Source: Viscum album
Taxonomy: Eukaryota; Streptophyta; Magnoliopsida; Santalales; Viscaceae
Assembly: GCA_963277665.1 (NCBI GenBank)
Contig: OY728147.1
Coordinates: 1,264,609,424-1,264,673,423 of the forward strand
Direction: 5' to 3'
Length of the DNA: 64,000 nucleotides
This document shows, piece after piece, positions 1 to 12,590 of the stretch. Within the stretch, counting starts at the first letter, position 1. Every line of letters starts with the position of its first letter. The notes beneath the pieces were generated by a model, which saw nothing but the letters and a program-made list of their open reading frames with translations, had not been told where the DNA came from and did no database searches. The position numbers and the translations under genes are program-made.

Positions 1-1535
1 TATGGAATTATGTAATCATGATCTAAGTAATCATATGAATATTTACAAGTCAAAACACGAACGACAAATGAAACAATTTTACCCAAAACGCTCTTTAACA
101 TTGAATTTACAAAAGGACGGGTAATATAAAGTCATAAGTGAACCATATATGATATCATAACAACGAATATGATTATGTAATAAGTCAATGACATTATTTA
201 AATCATTATACAGGAGGTTTGGATGCTTACGAAGCAAATCGGACCTATGGTAAGGGATAATTATACCAATCTCATTCTTATCCGAGATTGTTTATTCGTA
301 AGTATTTACTGGGGTTATATTTATCATCAATGTCACTGATTTCTAAGAATGGTTTAATGTATTTTTAAAGTATTTTTTACCCATTTTGACTTTTACTACA
401 TGGTATTTAAGGAATCTTTCTTTGTTTACATTATGATGAACTTTTTTGACTTTTCCGGCAAAAGTACAAGAAGAATGTTTTTTTAACTTATACGGCATGA
501 ACAGATTTTTACAGTTTTATAGAGACTTATTTTCTTCATGCTTCCTAAAAATATTTCATTACTATTTTCAACAAAATCCTTTTCTTTTAAAATTGCTTGA
601 CATTTTGTGAAAAGAAAATGATTTTTAATTAAAAAGGATATTTTCCTCAAGAATACATTTCAAGTGTTTTATCAAAGCCATTTTCCATCTAAGATGATAT
701 TATTTCATATGTGTATATTTCATGTATAATGTCTTTATGATTTACATGGTTTCACTATTCTTATGATAAAATGATATCCATTTTTTTATATGGATTATGT
801 TATGATGAGATGATGTTTATGATACCCATTTTATTCTTTGGGTTATGATGAATGATTTATGTTTATGCTGTGGCACAAGTAAGAATGATTTCATTATGAG
901 ATGGGTGGGACCGATATCTCCCTCAAATACATTCGGTAAATATATATATCTCATGAGATATACATGGCTGGAACGGTAAGTTAATCTGGTTCAGTATTAC
1001 AATACTGGAACGAGGAGTGAACTAGATTCAGAAAGGGACTTTGTCCACTAAGATGGTCTTGGCAGCAATGCATTGGCTATTATTGAAATCATCACATGTG
1101 ATTAATGGATGCCAAAATTACATGTTTTATTCCCATGCTATTTTATCATGATTTATGTTCCATTATGATCTATGCCTTTTGTACTTCCATGTTTTATGTC
1201 GTTGCTCAATATTTTTAATGTTATTGTTTTATTTAAGTTCAAATGTATATGGTCTGTTTTATTTTATCCCTGCTTACCCTTACTGAGCATTTGAGCTCAC
1301 CCTTTTTATGTTTTCTTTTCCCCCAGGATTAAAAGAAAGATTTTAGGTAAGGAAACAAAAATGGGAAGATCTTTATGGGAGATGTTGAAGATCTTTCATC
1401 ACGATTAGAAGATTATATTCCGAGTTTCCAAAGACACTAAACTATTATGATCCTTGTGTGTGTGTTTTTGTTATGTACTAAGTATTCCGAGAAAGTAATG
1501 TAATGTCCATGCACATCAAGCTTAGGGTCTCTACA
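1..1535 (+). repeat. 3' part of a family G giant LTR (solo or 3' LTR)
   Basis: This stretch aligns along its length with about 21,124-22,680 (the last 1.55 kb of the 5' LTR of element I) and with the ends of the other G LTRs. Shared landmarks are the GGGTGGGAC block near 905, the 37-bp minisatellite near 962-1035, the TTTGAGCTCACCC block near 1290 and the terminal GGGTCTCTACA ending at 1535. No primer-binding site follows position 1535, unlike the 5' LTRs at 22,681 and 35,744. It is therefore a 3' LTR or a solo LTR; its first 2.9 kb lie outside the window. Confidence 0.8.
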
Positions 1536-2560
1536 ATCATCGACCATTACCAAATCATTTTCAATGAAAATAATCCCAATATAGGCACTATGTGAAAAAT
1601 TTCTAACCATCCGTGGTCATCCAATCCTCTAAAAAATCAACTCAGTCATCCTTGAATGGAATGGAAACATGAACATATTCTTTTTGATGATGACCCTCGA
1701 ATAAAAAAATGATAATGGAAAATCTATAACTGGGGAATGATTACCTTGTTAATAAGTTAAATTGGATAGTAATTTTTGAATGTGATCTATAGGATTATCG
1801 ATGAAATGTTGAAGGATGTTTATGTAAATATTATACTTATTTCCTCTTTCCCATGAGGGAAGTATTTATACCTGACATGAATCTCTTTCAGATAGCTCTA
1901 TTTATGGGTTTTTCAATCATCCAATCAATTAAACCAATAGAGAAATAAATGAAATCAAGTTTATACCCATTACTGACATTGATATAAAAAATGTAGGGAT
2001 AGAAGTTATTTTAAAATATATCATATTTTTTCCAATAATTTGGAAAAAGAAACCAAGTTTGATAAAAATTCACATCCATCATAGGAACATGTTTAACAAA
2101 CTAATATCTGATTTATGTTCCTACCTTAAATACTAATGTATTAATTCTAAGTGGAAAATCAATACATCCATGTTTCCATTTCTTATCTTGAAGATAATCA
2201 TGATATGATGCTTCTAAGTATACTATAAAATAATAAGAATGAAATTTCATGTACCCTTTCCAATATTCCATGGATTAGCTCGCAAATTAGAATGCAAAGG
2301 ATTGTTCTATAGTACGAATTCAAACCCTACCACCCACCTCAGTAGAGACTAAATGATAATTTTATGTATGTGGTAATGAAATAGAATATATTTTTTAATG
2401 TGGGTATCATCAACCACATTTTTTATATGGAGTTGGTTTTCCCAATTAAGGTGGATCCAAAGAAGACAAAAATGACTATAATTACCAATGAGGAATGAGA
2501 TATTCTCCCCCAAATGGTATTAAGAGATTGGAGAATGTTAATTTACTATATAAATCTAAA
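1536..2560. other. Unassigned AT-rich DNA
   Basis: No reading frame, RNA gene or repeat that I can place. It is the flank into which the LTR ending at 1535 inserted, and may be a decayed part of the Athila-like element whose pol is read at 3.56-5.33 kb. There are no LTR-like ends. Confidence 0.4.
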
Positions 2561-3470
2561 CCAATGTGTCAGTGAATATATTTTCTATTTTCCATTCAAC
2601 GATAATGTCCTTGATACTCAAATGGCCCGAAGGCCTTCATTTTTTATTTATTTTTGATAATCTACCTTTCAAGGGGTGAGGTGGAACCATTACAAGGCCC
2701 ATAGGAGTAAGTATTATATAGCCCATATGCCTTAGAGAAATTCATTTCCCATAGGCTTTTAACATTACATACAACCTAGAATAACTACTTGGAACATCTC
2801 CTCCCCAGCATCTTCATCATGAAATCAACTCTCCACCTTCGCCTGGCTGTTTGGCTAGGCATTCCCATGCATCCGCAGGCTTGCCCCGATGGCAGATGAC
2901 ATACCCTCTCATTCTTGAAATTTTTTTAGCTTCTTCTTTGGTTAATGCTCTGTTCCCATCCTATTTTTAGAGCTTGTTCCTTATAGTTTTTCAGGTTTGT
3001 ATATGCACTAAAGGTGGCCCGAAGGCCTTGAGGTGGCCCAAAATCCTTATTTACTCAAAGGTCTGGGTGGCCCAAAGGCCTTACATGACTCAGGGACCAC
3101 ATTGGTGACCGAAAGGCCCAAAAGGGGGAATATTCCCGGCTACTATAGTGCCAAACAGTGCCTGCTACAATTCTCACTACAGTACTTGTTACAGTACTGC
3201 ACAGATCCCGCTACAGTAGCTACTACAGTACTGCTACAATACTGCTATAGTACCTACTACAGTACTCGAAAATTCTGCCACCACCTGGATTTGATCCTTG
3301 GTCACTTGGATTCCCTTATGGAGTCCTTACCAATCGGGATAAGGCTCATGTGCGACATTTCCCTTGATCTAACTGAAGGTTATCAGTTTTATTGCTTCCA
3401 AGATGGATAGGCAGGGTAAAATCAAATTGATGACTCAGTCTACGCTCAAGGGAAACAAAACCTTCTACTA
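2561..3470. other. GC-richer block with GGCCCGAAGGCC and CTACAGTA repeats
   Basis: Base composition shifts to clearly less AT-rich than both sides. The phrase GGCCCGAAGGCC or a variant recurs near 2623, 3017, 3035, 3067 and 3110. From about 3150 to 3275 a degenerate array of CTACAGTACTG-type units follows. A 125-codon frame (3033-3410) is open across the block, but its protein resembles nothing I know and is partly made of the array translated as Leu/Gln/Tyr repeats. I do not call it a gene. The block interrupts the Athila-like pol upstream of its RT active site, so it is probably an insertion or LTR fragment of a younger, unidentified element. Confidence 0.5.
3150..3275. repeat. Degenerate CTACAGTACTG short tandem repeat
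   Basis: About ten imperfect copies of a 9-12 base unit around CTACAGTA, spaced irregularly (for example CTACAGTAGCTACTACAGTA). The order and spacing are not a clean microsatellite, suggesting an old array. Confidence 0.65.
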
Positions 3471-3562
3471 TCCATTTTGAATGTTTTCTTCAATCACATT
3501 TCATTTGGATAACATAATTCTTCAAGAACCTTCATGATTTTCATGATTGGAATATTCTATAA

Positions 3563-4200
3563 ATTATTTGGGGTTCTTTACGTGTATTTATAAAGGAATT
3601 ATTCATCATTGGGAATGAATTTGAGGGATTCATTAAAAATCTTGAATGTTTTTTGTTGACGTGTTATGATAAGAATATCATCCTAAAAATAGAAAAAATG
3701 TCATTTCATGGTAGGGGAATTATTATTTCTAGTCCATATGGTGTTTATTATAGGTATTGAATGAGATAAAGCTATGATCGATTTCATTCATCACTAACAC
3801 TCTCTAAAAATTATCATGGAAGTGTTGTCATTTCTAGGAGAAGTTTTTTTCTCTAGATGGTTCATTTGAAATTTCATCTTTATTTATTGACCACATAGTG
3901 ATTTTCTAGTGTAGGATTCTGTATTAATATGAACCAAAAACTATAATGAATCTTTGTCAACAATGAAGTCATCTCATATATCTCCACCTTGCCTGAAACT
4001 TCTATTCGAACTCTTCAGAGATTTGAGTGATTTTGTTGAAGGAGATATCTTAGGAGATTGAGTTTATAAAAACACATGTGTCATTTCTTATTCAAGTAAA
4101 GAATTTAAATATTCAAAAATCAACTACACCACTACTAAGAATGAGTTTCCTATTATATTTATTACCTTTGATAAACATAGTTCTTATGTCTTATAATTCA
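3563..4200 (+). pseudogene. Athila-like Ty3 reverse transcriptase and RNase H remnant
   Basis: From about 3581 the translation follows the RT palm/thumb of Athila-type pol. The FMDDFSVFG-type active-site segment reads RVFIKELFIIG, with both catalytic Asp replaced (K-E at 3593-3598). It runs in the same frame through the NLVLNWEKCHF-like helix (reads NIILKIEKMSF). A frameshift leads to DKAMIDFI at 3765 (family DKAKIDLI). RNase H resumes at about 4066 with CVISYSSKEF and NYTTTKNEF, equivalent to the YYASRTL and NYTTTEKEL signature; the catalytic Glu (4143-4145) survives. The RT N-terminus is absent, replaced by the GC-richer block. The reading is by eye, but the order RT then RNase H then integrase on one strand is strong support. 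Confidence 0.75.
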
Positions 4201-4388
4201 CTATTTTTTATGACATATCAATAAGCTCTAAAATACCAATTTAAAAAAATATATTCCACATCTAAATTGCTTATATGTATCATTCTTCATGAATATTATA
4301 TAAACATTAATGATGTAAATGGTGTTTGAAAGGTTCTTTTGATCACCTATAAATGATATAATTAAAAAATATCTTACGTCACCAGTAT

Positions 4389-5330
4389 ATGCCTGGTTAT
4401 TTTGTTAGTGATGTCCACTATTTTATATGTGATTTCCCATCATATATTGATATAACTAACCCATTGGTTATAGGTGTTATTCCAAAAATCTTTGGGACCC
4501 ATGTTAAGCGTAAATTCTATTCTGATTTAAAAAATTATCTGTTTTATAAAACATTCCTCTTCATGATCTTTTATAATAATGTCATAAGAAGATGTCTTCC
4601 AGAGTCTAATCCAGAGTCCATTCATAAATTATACCATAAAAGTCATGTTGAGGACACTTTAAAACAAATAAAACCACATAATTGTTCCTATAAATTGGTT
4701 TCATATTCCCTATAATCACTAATGATTCATTCTAATCATTTGAATGTATTTTTTATATTGGACAATTAGGTTATATAACCAAATGGAATAAAATTCCCCA
4801 TACTCGCAATATTATAATTTGAATCCTTAATTACTCTGGAATTATTTTCATTGGACACATCCCAACTTCTAGGGGATATCTATAAATCATATAAGATGTG
4901 AATTATATCTATAATGAGTAGAGGCCATTCTAAAAGAGTCTCATATCCATTATTTTTGGATCTGGTTCTTGAAAGAGCACATCTATTCTATATTTTAAAT
5001 TCCTCAGACTATTATCAATGATCATGGAACCCATTTCTATATTCATCTATTCTTGTGACTCATTTATACATATGGGATTTATCACAATGTTTTTACTTCC
5101 TACCATCCTCAATCATATGGTAATGATGAGTTGAAAAATATTGGAATTAATAAAATTCATCCAAATGGGTTTATCCTTATAGGAAATTTTGGTGAAAAAA
5201 CACTATTTGATTACCTTTTTGAATATAGTAATATATTCAAAAACATAATTGGAGTGTAACCATACATGATTCCTTATAGAAATATTTTTATTTACCTATT
5301 CAAATTTAACATAATGAATTTTGGGAAATA
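4389..5330 (+). pseudogene. Athila-like Ty3 integrase remnant
   Basis: The 108-residue open frame 4389-4715 is a real remnant. It follows the Athila segment linking RNase H to integrase: an ITNPLVIGVIP stretch, a KRKFYSDLKNYLFYK stretch (family KKKFFSDVKYYLWEE) and NVIRRCLPES, then the degraded zinc-binding module (H-x4-H region). The integrase core is legible at 5002-5330: PQTIINDHGTHF gives the second catalytic Asp at 5020-5022, YHPQSYGNDE gives the catalytic Glu at 5128-5130, and SNIFKNIIGV corresponds to the family's TAFKTPIGM. Asp and Glu are exactly 36 codons apart in one frame, the retroviral D,35,E spacing. The sequence between 4716 and 5000 is degraded. It has several stops and is not functional. 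Confidence 0.8.
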
Positions 5331-7350
5331 AAAAAAATGAACATTGAAATTTCATTCACTGTAATAAGTGGACAATTGATTATAATGAAAATTAAGACCT
5401 TGTGATTAAGGATTCTAAAAATTCAATGATCAATAAATCTTTGGTTCAATTCTAAAAATCACCAATAAAACACATAAAAATATTAATATTTTGTGCTTTG
5501 ATATGGTTCCAAACAACCCATAGACCTGAGAAATTGATAATCCACCTAGTCAACTATTTAAAAAATGAGCCGTGTTTACACCTATGAGCCTGATTGGATA
5601 TAGGATCCCACTAGTGGTCATGCATTCAATTTCAGTCATCATAGGTTAAAACAATTAGTTAAATAAATAAGTAAATGTTAAACAGTAGAGGATTTAACTA
5701 TGAAGACATTTGATTGAGACAAATGATAATAGATTTATTGCCTATATAAATCTAATGATATTAAACAATGTTCTTTCTAGGATAAAACCAAGATTTTACC
5801 TATACATTTATTAATTTTTTGGCATTACAAAATCAACAGGTATGTTTTTTATCGTTTCCTTTTGAATTTTTTAAGATAAATAGACATCATGGTGTTTTTG
5901 TTACATTAAAATGGGTTTTTGTGTATGATTTTATAGGATGCTGATATCGATTTATTTTAAAAAATATAAATATTTCATTGAAGATTTGAAAAAAAATCAT
6001 ATATTATTGATGAGTAATCTCTAACGGAAATAGTGATCAATGGTATAATTATGAGCATCAAGAAATTGAAATACAACAACCATGTGACTTTGATCAATGT
6101 TTCATATTTCAGGGTTCATTTACAACTCATCTTCCCAACCTAAACCCCTTTCAATGTTTTTTCTTTAACCACTATAGACATTATCATTTTAATTTACTTG
6201 GGGTTATATGAATTATTTTATTATATTTCTATGAATATTTTTTCTGCATACATGTTATGAATAATTACTATGATAGCCAATTTTATGTCTTTTAGCATCT
6301 TCTATGTATCGATGGGTGTTCATGTATGGTTTTTGTAGTTATTATGGGTTATAAAAAGTTTAATGGAATTCATATTGTTGTCAAGTGTGATGAAATTGGT
6401 TGAGATTAATTTTTTGAAATGAGGTTTGACCTAGTTGCGATAATTTTTTCAATCATGAATGTGCGTTTAGTAATTTAAAGTTGGTGAATGGGTTTTTTGA
6501 GTGTTATTTTTCTTGTTTTAATGAAACAATTATTTTAGTAAAATAAAATAAAATATAATGAATTTATATTATGTAGGGGATACATGAAAAATATTTTCCA
6601 GACCTATCTTGAAACAATCAATTTCCAAAATCTCATGATTTAGTCCACATAACCCTTTTGTGTCTTATGATGGGTGATTACATAAGTAGGAATGCTTTAT
6701 ATGCTGTCTGTTTAGTTATGGATGTATTATACATGTTCATCTAGAAGGTATCTGATTAGGTAGGTGTTAGTGTATATTTTGAGAGTGATTTTATAGAAGT
6801 TATATGTTTGTAATGTAATCCTTATGTACTAGATTGGTGAATTTCTATGAAATATGGATGGTTTAGTCTAGAAGATGAAATTAGAATAGGTATATGTCTA
6901 TGACCCATCTGAAATCTCCTCCCCTAGAGAATTATTAAAAAAACCTCCCCCTATATGTATTATATAGTCAATGAATATAATTTATAAAACATTGACATTA
7001 CCACTATTTGAGAATTTTGTCTATCCTCATATATCTATAATAGGTAAAGAGTCTATGATTTGAATGTCTTGAAGTAGTGCATCAAATTTGGATCAGATGG
7101 AAGATCTTCCATCTATTGGTGGTGTATATAGAGTTTATTATAGAATAATATCATTTGATAATGAGATAATATGATAAATTTTCTTGGGGTGTCATGTGTA
7201 TGATATAATATTGGGCCATTTCCATTTTGTCTAACTACATAAGTTTTGCAGGCTGCATGGTAACCGTTTTTTCTAGAATATATAGGATATTTAAACCATT
7301 CAAAACATGATAGTATAAGTATTTTTATAGTATGTATATGATATATTCGT
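5331..7350. other. Unassigned DNA downstream of the Athila-like integrase
   Basis: No recognisable domain. By position it should hold the 3' non-coding region and LTR of the Athila-like element, but I could not find a second LTR copy in the window to prove it. Confidence 0.4.
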
Positions 7351-7354
7351 GGTT

Positions 7355-7720
7355 TATATCCATGGATATAATTTCATGCTATAATATTTATAGCCACAGT
7401 TAAAAACTAATGCACTAGAATTACTACTACCGTTTGAACCAAGGTAAGAACTGGATAACCAATATTTCAACCCATATAAATAGATCTGTGTGGACAATTC
7501 TATAGCCATGGATGTAATGCAATGATATTAGTGTACATAAATGTTGGTAACCATGGATATATCACTATATCCATGGTTTCAAACAATGGAAATAGTTGTG
7601 GCCATATTCCTTTCAATAGGATCCATAGTCCACCAAACCTTGACTATTACCTATATCCATGGTTTCAGAGCTTATGTTCAAAGATATAAACAATTGATAT
7701 AGCCTAAATTGTTATTAGTG
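7355..7720. mobile_element. Palindrome-rich segment ending in a CACTA-like terminus
   Basis: The motif TATATCCATGG occurs repeatedly in both orientations. There is a perfect 16-base palindrome at 7355-7370, a 30-base hairpin with 13-base arms and a 4-base loop at 7549-7578, and further copies at 7503 and 7652. The segment ends at 7720 with TTATTAGTG, whose reverse complement CACTAATAA is a plausible CACTA-superfamily terminus. Clustered short subterminal repeats in both orientations are typical of CACTA transposons. No matching left terminus or transposase was found, so this is probably one end or a small deleted copy; it could also be a different palindromic MITE. Confidence 0.45.
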
Positions 7721-8691
7721 TAATTTTTTATTGAGATAACTGAAGACAATTCCTGGTGGGATGGAATTCCCTTAGTCCCCTAAGGTCTCTGAGCCTAAAA
7801 TTAATCAATAAATGTAGCTATCGAGATGACTTTTTTGACTCCAATTTTTATTACTAGGGAAACATTACATGAAAGAAACTCACCAAACATTAATAATTAA
7901 TACTAAGGATAAATTTTATGCCACGTTTAACTTAAATTTTGTCATTGTGGAATAAAAATGCACCCCATTGTTTATTTTTATACACAATATATCATCATGT
8001 TTAATTGAAATTGGATGAAATGAGATGATGATTGTGAATGAAGGAATATGCAACAGTAGGTGATATTCAAGTGAATCAATATATTTTTAAATGATTTTGA
8101 TAGGGTTAATGATTTTTTGGAATGAATTATTTATAGTGATAGTTTTATATTATAATGATTTTGGAAATGAGAATTCAATAACATATTTTGTTGATTTTTT
8201 ATTAGAAATAGAAAAACTCATATTTGGGGTGTGAATATCCAATGGAATAGTCTATTATATAATTCATATATTTTAATATTCATGTGTATTATTTTTTAAT
8301 AACATTTATATTGTGGGAATTTACTTTTTGTAATTCTTTTATAATAATTTTTGTAATTATTTTTCAAAATGAACTATTACATGATACACATTTTTGTTAC
8401 ACTTCCTAACAACGAATTGTTTTTATCTTTTTTTAATATATTATTTTCTGGTCTCCCATGCTATGGGGAATGTTCATTACTCATAGAGAGATTGGATATT
8501 CATTTTTAATGGAGACAAAATTGGGCCTTGAACTTAGAAAATTCAAACCGAAGGGAGATGGATAGAATCCCAATAAAAAACTATATCATCCATGGTATAA
8601 TCACAATGATTTCCATATTTGAAATTGAGATTGAGAAACTCATGGGGAACATTTAGTTCAATATTTTCTAGAACTAATTAAGAGTTTTGTA
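7721..8691. other. Unassigned AT-rich DNA
   Basis: I see no domain, repeat copy or element end here. It is the left flank of element M. Confidence 0.4.
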
Positions 8692-10393
8692 TGTAATAAA
8701 TCAACCCAAGTGAACTAGAGTAGTTACCATAGTCAGCCCATCAAGGAGTGGTGTAAAAAAATATAAAAACAATATCATATATAATATGAAAAAAGGCAAA
8801 CCACTAGAGTAAAAAAAAGAACAATTGGAATAAAAATGAGCTAAAAAGGATAAACCATAAAAAGGAATTTCTAGAGCTCAATTTTCCATATGACCAAACA
8901 TCACCTCTAAACGATACCATAATGAAATAGTTATATAAAGAGAATCTTATATTCTATATAATTATATTCCCTTTACGTAAATCCTATAAAACATGGTCCA
9001 ATGTAACCAATAGTCATATTTAGCGTGAGAAAAATAGATCCTAGTTGGACAAAAACAATGATTCCATTCATGTTATACAAATATTAATACACAAGTCAAT
9101 TATTTAAAAGAATGTAGTTTTATATGATGTTTTAAAATAAATAAATTTAAAATCTTTTTTCAAACAATCAATAAGTTCTCAAAATATCAATCCATGTTTA
9201 CAATGATAGAAAAATGTAGGCAACAGTACTGAAATATAAATATACATGTGAGAGAACATTTAATAGATACACTATGATTTAATAAAAAACCAGAAACGAC
9301 AATTCACCTATCATTCGATCTCTAGCCAATATGACAATACTTACTTGAAAATAAAAAGACAATCAAAGAATAACAATGTATATAAAAATACAATGAGGCC
9401 GACCATAGACCATAAATATATAATAGTTTACCTTCTAGGGGGTTAACAAACAATAAGACTTCCCATGTCCCTTTCTCAACGTATCAAATGTTCATGTTGT
9501 GATATGATTTTAAATTTATCTCTTAGAAACCATACTCACATTTTTTTAAAATAGTTTCAAAGAAAATAAAAACTACATAAGGGTCTGAAATTTTATTTTC
9601 TATTTTATCTCAATTCAATAATTTTTTTAATGAAAAACATCTTTGCAAACATGTACCCATGTTCTTTTTCAATTTCAATATATGAAATTCCCATTAAAAT
9701 CACTAGAAAAAAATATTAATAATCAGAAAGTCTTGAAGTTTGAATAATTAAACAGATATAGCTACCCCAAGAGAATATATAATATATCTATCTTTGACAA
9801 TTTGTAGATGAAACTCTTATGTCTCCCTCTAGAATTTAAGGTGAAACTAGTGACCAGAGTGGTGAAGCACCTAAGCCTTTTATATAATTGGTGAATGGAT
9901 AGATCTAGTCTAAAGGAAGACAACCAATATGACCTAGGGTAAATGTTTTGGCCTATAGGATTCATATGAAAAAACATATGATCCCTCAAGAACCCACAAA
10001 AAACACTAATATTTAGAACTCAGGGAACTAGAAGATTTGTAATTTTATGCGCATCAAGAATCACTATTATTTTATGTTACATTGAAAAACATGTCCATGT
10101 TATAATTAAAAAATATATTTCACATTGCATGAGGTGTAAAAACTCACATTATGAATTCAAATCACGAGATGAGTATTTTGGGAATTACATGTCATGAATT
10201 ATGAATACATAGCATCAAACAACCATGTAGACAACAAAAAATCTAGGGAAATGCTGAAAAATCCTAAAATCTGTGACTTCACCATTAGTGGTATCCTCCT
10301 AATTCAGGGTCAAAAATTTTATCCAAACAAACAAATTGAAATACAAAAAAAATGATAAGAACATAATTAGCTCAATGGTAATGTGATATTACA
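8692..10393 (-). repeat. Element M 3' LTR (1.7 kb, uninterrupted)
   Basis: It aligns in order with 17,524-18,164 and then with 42.3-43.23 kb. Shared blocks include AATGTAGG...ATATAAATATACA (9214-9244 versus 18,050-18,083), ATACTCACATTT (9532 versus 42,355) and TTATTTTATGTTACA (10,069 versus 42,884). It starts TGTAAT at 8692 and ends ATTACA at 10,393, a perfect 6-base inverted repeat. On the minus strand it begins TGTAATATCAC, close to the TGTAACACC start common in plant Ty3 LTRs. Confidence 0.8.
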
Positions 10394-10410
10394 ATATAAC
10401 AACCAAAAAT

Positions 10411-10427
10411 GCATTCTATCCCCAAAA
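10411..10427 (-). promoter_or_regulatory. Possible degenerate polypurine tract of element M
   Basis: On the minus strand this reads TTTTGGGGATAGAATGC, 17 bases before the LTR. It is the only purine-rich G run close to the boundary, but the gap from the LTR is larger than normal, so it may be displaced by small insertions. Confidence 0.35.
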
Positions 10428-10439
10428 TTAGATCATTAT

Positions 10440-11661
10440 CCTAGATCCTCAAAAACAGTAGGCCATTGTGGCCTCTTAATTGACTCACGCTCAAATGTAT
10501 TGTCGCAACCCTAACTGTACTTCCACTATAAACATACTTGGGGAACCATTTAAACACATAGTTCTATATAATGGCGATCCATAATCTAAACCAGATGATC
10601 ATCCAAAATGGTATCATGCTCAAGAACAACATCAACCCTTATAATAACATGGAAGGTTTCAACTATATACCTAATCAATTGGGACACATGAATATTGTCG
10701 TTTATATAAGTCAACTTGGATGGTAACAAAAACTGATAGGTCACCCTCCACATTTTCTCAGAATTCTAAATGGTTCCCAAAAACCAAGGTACCAACTTAA
10801 CATGCTTACCCAACCGGAGAATTCCATAATGATGTGAAACTCTGAGAAAGACTAGATCATCATCCTAGAACTCCATTGTCCATAGAAGGTGGTCTCCATA
10901 ATATTTCTGGTGTCTTTTTTCAGTTATCAAATACCTCTTGATCAAATATACTACCTCTGTCATCTTCTAAAAACACTCTTCCCTACCAATTACTGCTCTC
11001 CCAACTCTTCCTAGAGTAAGGGATATTGACATGGACATTCACACAAAGCCTCAAATTGGTCCATCTTGATTGATTCTTGATAATTGTGGTCATAAGAAAA
11101 CAAAACCAAAGGAAGATGTATATCCCATAATCCAATGAAATCAATAACATGATCAAGGGGTATCTCTTCATGAACCTGTATATACCTCCATATCTATACA
11201 TCAATTAGTGAATAATTAGTTGTGCATATTTCAAATGATAACCCATTACCTCATGAAACCCATTCAAACACCTAGATTTTAATCTCGAGTCACTCTCAGC
11301 AACAATGGAAAGGGTAACCTAATGAAGCATCCCAATATCTCAGACATATATGTCCCCAATATCTTTAATTTTATTTAAATCAATTGTTTGTATGAATTGA
11401 ACATATTTGGTGATTATTTCAATAATCACCCATATTAAGGTCATCCCACTTGAATTTAATGGTATACCAATGATGAAATCCTTTGAAATATCGTTCTACT
11501 TTCAAAAAAATGTGTAATGGCCACAAAAAATCTGTTGTCCTTTGGAATTTCTCCAAAACTCTTTTACGTATGAGACATCGTGATACAGAATCTGCAACTG
11601 GTGGCCTCATCCCTGACCACCAATATTGTCCTCTCAAATAAGGGTACATATTTGATTTCAT
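10440..11661 (-). pseudogene. Element M integrase remnant (zinc module, core, GPY/F-type C-terminus)
   Basis: The zinc-binding module is read in 11,661-11,419: MYPYLRGQYWWSGM and VADSVSRCLI match the family's KMYRDLKRxYWWPGM and AEFVxRCLTC, with the second Cys of the CxxC lost to Arg. The core follows at 11,420-10,983. ITKYVQFI corresponds to LTKSAHFI, and IVAESDSR (about 11,306-11,283) to IVSDRDxR, so the catalytic Asp has become Glu. The lower half is the open frame 11,204-10,983. At 10,820-10,751 LGKHVKLVPWFLGT matches the FGKKGKLSPRFIGP-type GPY/F segment. A weak EATM-like motif at 10,480-10,460 is where chromoviral pol ends. Many stops and frameshifts; inactive. Confidence 0.8.
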
Positions 11662-11934
11662 ATGGTGAAAAAACCAATAAGACCATTTTCCACTGTCTAT
11701 AAACTCTTATCTAAAGGAAACAAACAACCAACCAATTACGGAATAACAAAGCTCCACTATGATACGAAGACAAATCAAATGAGATTTCCCCACCATTTGG
11801 GATACCCCTTAAGCATCGCCTCTCGATGTTTTCCCCCTGGTCAAGTCAGGGTGAATCATGAAAATATGAGTCAACATTTACCAAATTAAAGAACACCTAT
11901 CTACTAGAATCCTCCACTCCAATGATCATAATAA

Positions 11935-12590
11935 CAAAAAAACACATCAGATAAAACTATTTGGATTATTCCGTTACAAATCGAGAAGGTAATTTTATCC
12001 TTTATATGTCCTCCATGACATTACCCTTCCCAGGGTTATACTAGATATACAAATTAAAGGTCTAATGATACACATCCCAACATCCTTATCGTATTATCAT
12101 ATATCTCTTAGTGAAAATATTCTTCTGTATTGTGTGATAAGAATATTCCATAAACCACTCTCTGAAGAGAAGCAAACACCTTGTTTTGAGAGCATTTATA
12201 ATAGCATCCAAATCATGATTAGGAGTAGGTTATCTATTATCATCATTGTGTATCCCGCGATATCCATAAACCACAACATGTTTCCCCTACATCAAGATAA
12301 ATCTCAAAACCATACCAAAATCATCACAGTAAAAATCATAACATGTACATGGTTCTCGAGGTATGAAAATTGGTTCATAATTAAACTCCATATTCATCTC
12401 CTCAAGATATATATGAAACATGTTGATCCATTCAAAATTAACCCCCATACAAGTCATATATCTCATCAAAGATGGGAGAATGGTGACTCCTCGAACAAAT
12501 ATTCTATAGTAACAATACAAACCCTAGAATATTTGTATATCAAACACATTTCTAGGATGAAACCAAAAAATAACATCCTAAAAAATTTCA
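11935..12590 (-). pseudogene. Element M RNase H and RT-RNase H connection remnant
   Basis: The open frame 12,520-12,287 is a true remnant. RIFVRGVTIL corresponds to RRFVEGFSIL of the Ty3 connection domain, MGVNFEW to KGVxFEW, and YDFYCDD to YxVYCDAS, where the first RNase H Asp (residue 66 of that frame) survives. Further on the minus strand, PTPNHDLDAIINALKT matches the YPTHDLELAAIVxALKT helix with Glu changed to Asp. YNPGKGNVMED near 12,040-12,010 matches the YHPGKANVVAD end of RNase H. The domain order is normal for Ty3 pol. Confidence 0.8.

Noticed and set aside
3150..3275. CTACAGTA array as a CRISPR-like array or centromeric satellite
   Set aside because: Units are 9-12 bases, irregular and few; there are no spacers of constant length and no long monomer.
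7549..7578. Hairpin as a microRNA precursor
   Set aside because: Thirty bases with a 4-base loop is too short for a plant precursor, and the same motif recurs nearby as a repeat.
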